From Mauremys mutica (taxonomy: Eukaryota > Chordata > Testudines > Geoemydidae): a stretch of 64,000 nucleotides of DNA. The position numbers and the translations under genes are program-made. Shown here piece by piece: positions 60,798 through 64,000 of this stretch. Each line of letters starts with the position of its first letter. Position 1 is the first letter of the stretch. The notes below the pieces were generated by a model. It worked only from the letters and a program-made list of their open reading frames with translations, made no database searches and was not told where the DNA came from. Location: positions 147,297,259 to 147,361,258 of the forward strand of contig NC_059073.1 in assembly GCF_020497125.1 (NCBI RefSeq). The letters run 5' to 3'.

Positions 60798-62165
60798 TCA
60801 CACTACAAGCTCCCTGCAGCGCGTCCACCCGCATCGGACAACTGAGGGACTCTGGCACCCCGAAAGGGAACACGGCACCCCCACCTTGCAGTAATGCTCA
60901 GCCAGCACATCTGTGAACACTAGGAAGGATTTGTCCAAATCTGGGTTTACCAGCACGGGCCCTGGCTTAGAGCCAGATTGCCCTCTGGCACTGCTTGCTC
61001 CAGACCACCCCATCTGGCTCACGCTTCTTGTAGTTCAGTGATGGGAGCTACTAGGAAGCTAAAGTGGGGTGCAAGCCTCTGGCAGTGCCCCACCATCCTG
61101 CTAAAGGCCTGGGGCTGTATCTTGGTTTGGGGAGCGGGGCCAATCTCTGATCGCCTCCACCTTGGCCGGCTCTGGCCAAACACGACTGCTCCCCACTTCG
61201 TGGCCCAGGTACGACACCTCAGCCATCCCCATTTTGCATTCAGTCCTGCCTCCTAAGGCAGCCCAGCCCCCTCCTCACCTGGGACACATGGTCCTCCCAG
61301 GGCTGGCTCAGGATACAGCTAGCATCAATGAACGCCAGGGCAAAGTTCTCCCTCCCCCTCAGTAACTGATCCACCAGGCGCTGGAAGGTGGCAGGTGCCC
61401 CCTTGAGGGCAAAAGGCAGGGCCAGGAACTCTCAGAACCCCACAGGGCAGATTTCACACTGGCCTCTGGGTCCAAGGCACTCGCCAGTAGCCTTGGGTGA
61501 GGTCCATGGCAGTGAGGTAACAAGCCCCCCACAACTTGTCTAGGAGCTCGTCAGGCCTAGACATGGGGCACGCACCAGACACAGTGATGGCATTGAGCTT
61601 CCGATAGTCCACACAGAAGGGGATCGACCTGTCTTTCCCGGGGACCAGCCCCACAGGTGAGGCCCAGGGGCTGGTGGATGGCTGGATCACCCCTAAAGCC
61701 AGCATGTCTCTGACCTCTCTCTCTAGGGCCTGGGCTCTGTGACTCTGAACAGGGAACACCTGATGGGAGGGTTGGCTCCTGTCCCCTCCCAGTGGACAGC
61801 CAGGTTAGTGAGCCCAGGCCGGTTGGAGAACAGTGGCCGGTAGGAATGCAGCACCTCTCTGATCTCTGCCTGCTGGGCCGGGGTTAGCTGGTCAGAGAGG
61901 GGGATTGATTTCAGCGGGAGGTTGGCCCCTGTATCAGGGAAGAGACCCACCAGGGACCCTTCTCCTGCTCCTCCCACTGCCCACACACAGCCAGCACCAG
62001 CCTCTCCCAGTCCAAGTACGGCTTCATCATGTGGACATGGCTAGACAGCTCCACCACGTAGTTCACCTCATTCAGCTGCTTGATGACCTTGAAGGGCCCA
62101 TCCCAGCTGGCCTGGAGCTTATTCCTCCACACTGGGTGTGACGATGCGGTTCTGGCGGGACCCAA
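60798..62165 (-). pseudogene. Ty3/gypsy Gmr1-type pol fragment (integrase end - RT - RNase H)
   Basis: Read on the minus strand from 62165: KLQASWDGPFKVIKQLNEVN (integrase C-terminal SH3-like end), linker with IPLSDQLTPAQQAEIREVLH, then RT with LEREVRDMLALGVIQPSTSP, FCVDYRKLNAITVSGA and LTAMDLTQGYWRVPW. After a deletion comes the RNase H start GPVLVNPDLDKSFLVFTD (about 60950). Integrase before RT is the Gmr1 order, not that of ordinary gypsy. Frameshifts and deletions make it dead. Confidence 0.82.
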
Positions 62166-62172
62166 CTGAGGG

Positions 62173-63740
62173 TATGTCTACACTACAAGACTATTTCGAA
62201 TCAACTTAAGTCGAATTTGTGGAATCGACCTTATGAAGTCGAATTTGTGTATCCACAGTAAATACACTAATTCGACTGTGTGAGTCCACAGTAACGGGGC
62301 AAGCGTCGACTTTGGAAGCGGTGCACTGTGGGAAGCTATCCCACAGTTCCCGCACTCCCCGCTGCTCACTGGAATTTTGGGATTTCCCCCCCAATGCATG
62401 CTGGGGGAAAAAATGTGTCGAGGGTGGTTTTGGGTAACTGTCATCATTGAACCGTCAATCACGCCCTCCCTCCCTCCCCGAAAGCGCCTGCGGGCAATCT
62501 GTTCGTGCACTTTTCTGCTCAGTGACAGCACGGGCGCCACAGCACTGCAAGCACGGAGCCCGCTGCAGTTATGGCTGTTGTCAACTCCTCGCACCTTATC
62601 GTCCACCTCTTCCACAGTCAGCAGCTGAGAAATAGGGCTACTTTTCAATGGTGCTGCGAGCACTGGTGGACCATGGCGGACGTTTTACCAGCATCAACGT
62701 TGGGTGGCCAGGCAAAGTTCATGACGCGCGTGTTCTCAGGAACTCTGGTCTGTTTAGACGCCTGCAGGAAGGTAGTTTCTTCCCGGACCACAAAATAACT
62801 CTTGGGGATGTGCAGATGCCTATAGTGATCCTCGGGGACCCAGCCTACCCGCTAATGCCCTGGCTCGTGAAGCCCTATGCAGGCGCCTTGCACAGCGACA
62901 AGGAACTCTTCAAGTACCAGCGAGCAGCGAGCAGTGTGACCTGTGACTGTTCAGTTTCTTTACAGAGAAGCTGAACCTGCCCCTGTTTCTTTACCAAGTT
63001 ACTGTTGACTAGCATCTGCAGTTACATAACCCGTCCACCCCGCTTCCCCCACTTCCAACACGTTTAAAAATAAAATACATCTTCCACTGTAACTATACAA
63101 AGGTTTCTTTATTGATGACTTTGCATTAAAGGGTTGAAACTGGGACGCAGACTGTGCTGGGTAGGGTGTGTGGTGATGTAAAGACTGCCTCTAAACTCGA
63201 GGAATGACAGGCTCCTGCTCCCAGAGCGCTCTGCAGTGCTGGACTGGTTGTTTCAACGGAGCCTGCCATCCCTCCTTTTTGGGACTCTGTGTGCGGGGGC
63301 TATGTGGCCTTGTGGCGGGGGAGGACGGATACAGATTCCTCTGCTGTGTGGCTCTGTGGTCCAGGACAGGGACCGTTGCATGAGATCTGTAACCCCCCTC
63401 CCCCGCTACAAAGTCACGTACCCCCCCACTCACACAGAACCTGCAAACCACGTCCCATACCGACCAGGGTGCCTACTGACTGCACTGTGTGTGTGACCTG
63501 CTGCTGATCCTGCCCCCGTCTCTGTACCCTGCTAAAGGTGACTGTCCTATGCAATACCCTACCCCCTTCCCCACCCACCCACCCACCCCTTCAAACACAG
63601 CGTTGTGTAAAAAAGCATGACGGAAACAGTAATTAACAGCAAAGTATTTTTTAATAATTAACCAGACAGTCAGGGGATGAAACTGGGATTGGGGCTTGGG
63701 TGAGTCAGGAAGGGAAGGAATTCTCAAAATTTAGGGAATG
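62173..63740 (+). mobile_element. Second PIF/Harbinger family, internally deleted
   Basis: Left end GGGTATGTCTACACTACAAG after the Gmr1 fragment. Transposase remnant at 62648-62940, AATAAA near 63070 and TTTATT near 63105 for converging genes, and remnant of the partner gene on the minus strand after 63190. The right end was not found. Confidence 0.75.
62648..62974 (+). pseudogene. Harbinger transposase fragment
   Basis: [40 protein letters not shown] and [20 protein letters not shown] align with residues about 228-302 of the intact transposase at 33842-35089. Only the second catalytic Asp is kept; the first Asp and the Glu are missing. Confidence 0.9.
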
Positions 63741-64000
63741 AGAGCTTTTGGGTACTTGAGCACTGTTGCATCGCAGAGGAGCATGGACAGAGTCTGACAA
63801 CCCATGTGATCATAAGCAGAGAGTCCTTTATTCATTTCCAGCATGCTCTTATATCCCATTATGGCAAGCAATCAGACAGTTGCTAATTGGTTAATTAAAT
63901 ATACACAGCCGCAGCTGTAACCCCATCCTAATTAACATCCTACACACCTGTTTGACTTATCATCCTATTTACAGTTAGCTGGCCGATGAGAGCGCGCCCA
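63741..64000 (-). mobile_element. Possible LTR, cut by the window edge
   Basis: AATAAA (minus, near 63830) and a TATA-like ttatatccc (63850) on the minus strand suggest another LTR. Confidence 0.3.

Overview
The window is vertebrate nuclear DNA, almost certainly from a turtle (cryptodiran). The evidence is CR1 LINEs, a tRNA-headed SINE with a CR1-like tail, Penelope-like elements, a DIRS-type tyrosine-recombinase retrotransposon, Gmr1-type Ty3/gypsy, PIF/Harbinger and hAT elements, together with conserved amniote synteny USP39 - SFTPB - granulysin-like gene. Genes are split by GT-AG introns. Most long open frames in the GC-rich parts are chance frames.

Host genes. (1) The last five coding exons of USP39 run on the + strand from 3538 to the stop at 14349; the earlier exons lie off the left edge. 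(2) SFTPB (pulmonary surfactant protein B) lies on the - strand, tail to tail with USP39. I could assign eleven coding exons between 45469 (ATG) and 24848 (stop), predicting 389 residues. A 12 kb intron full of mobile elements separates the N-terminal half (42255-45469) from the mature-peptide half (24848-30194). (3) Head-to-tail behind it, also on the - strand (52204 to 47107), is a five-exon gene for a 152-residue precursor: signal peptide, one SapA domain and one cationic six-cysteine saposin domain resembling NK-lysin/granulysin. Its exon phases match SFTPB, so it looks like a shortened SFTPB paralogue in the place where mammals carry GNLY.

Mobile elements. The left 14 kb (USP39 introns) holds a Penelope-like element and a long CR1 carrying four later insertions: a solo LTR, a SINE, a mariner-like MITE and a hAT MITE. 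A nearly complete 6.1 kb DIRS element (16971-23063), with inverted terminal repeats and the internal complementary region, fills the USP39-SFTPB gap. The large SFTPB intron is a nest. A decayed LTR element (about 30700-41844) was invaded by a complete 4,008 bp PIF/Harbinger (31442-35449), by a 2.9 kb hAT element (35737-38644) that itself carries another hAT and a MITE-in-MITE, and by a solo LTR (39036-40118). The right 10 kb holds a second Penelope copy, an LTR carrying two Harbinger MITEs, a Gmr1-type pol fragment with integrase upstream of reverse transcriptase, and a second Harbinger family.

Most interesting: a spliced antisense gene of about 101 codons inside the MYB-gene intron of the Harbinger element; the SapA-bearing NK-lysin-like gene; replacement of the SP-B dimerisation cysteine (mature position 48) by histidine; and hammerhead-ribozyme-like cores in fold-back Penelope ends.
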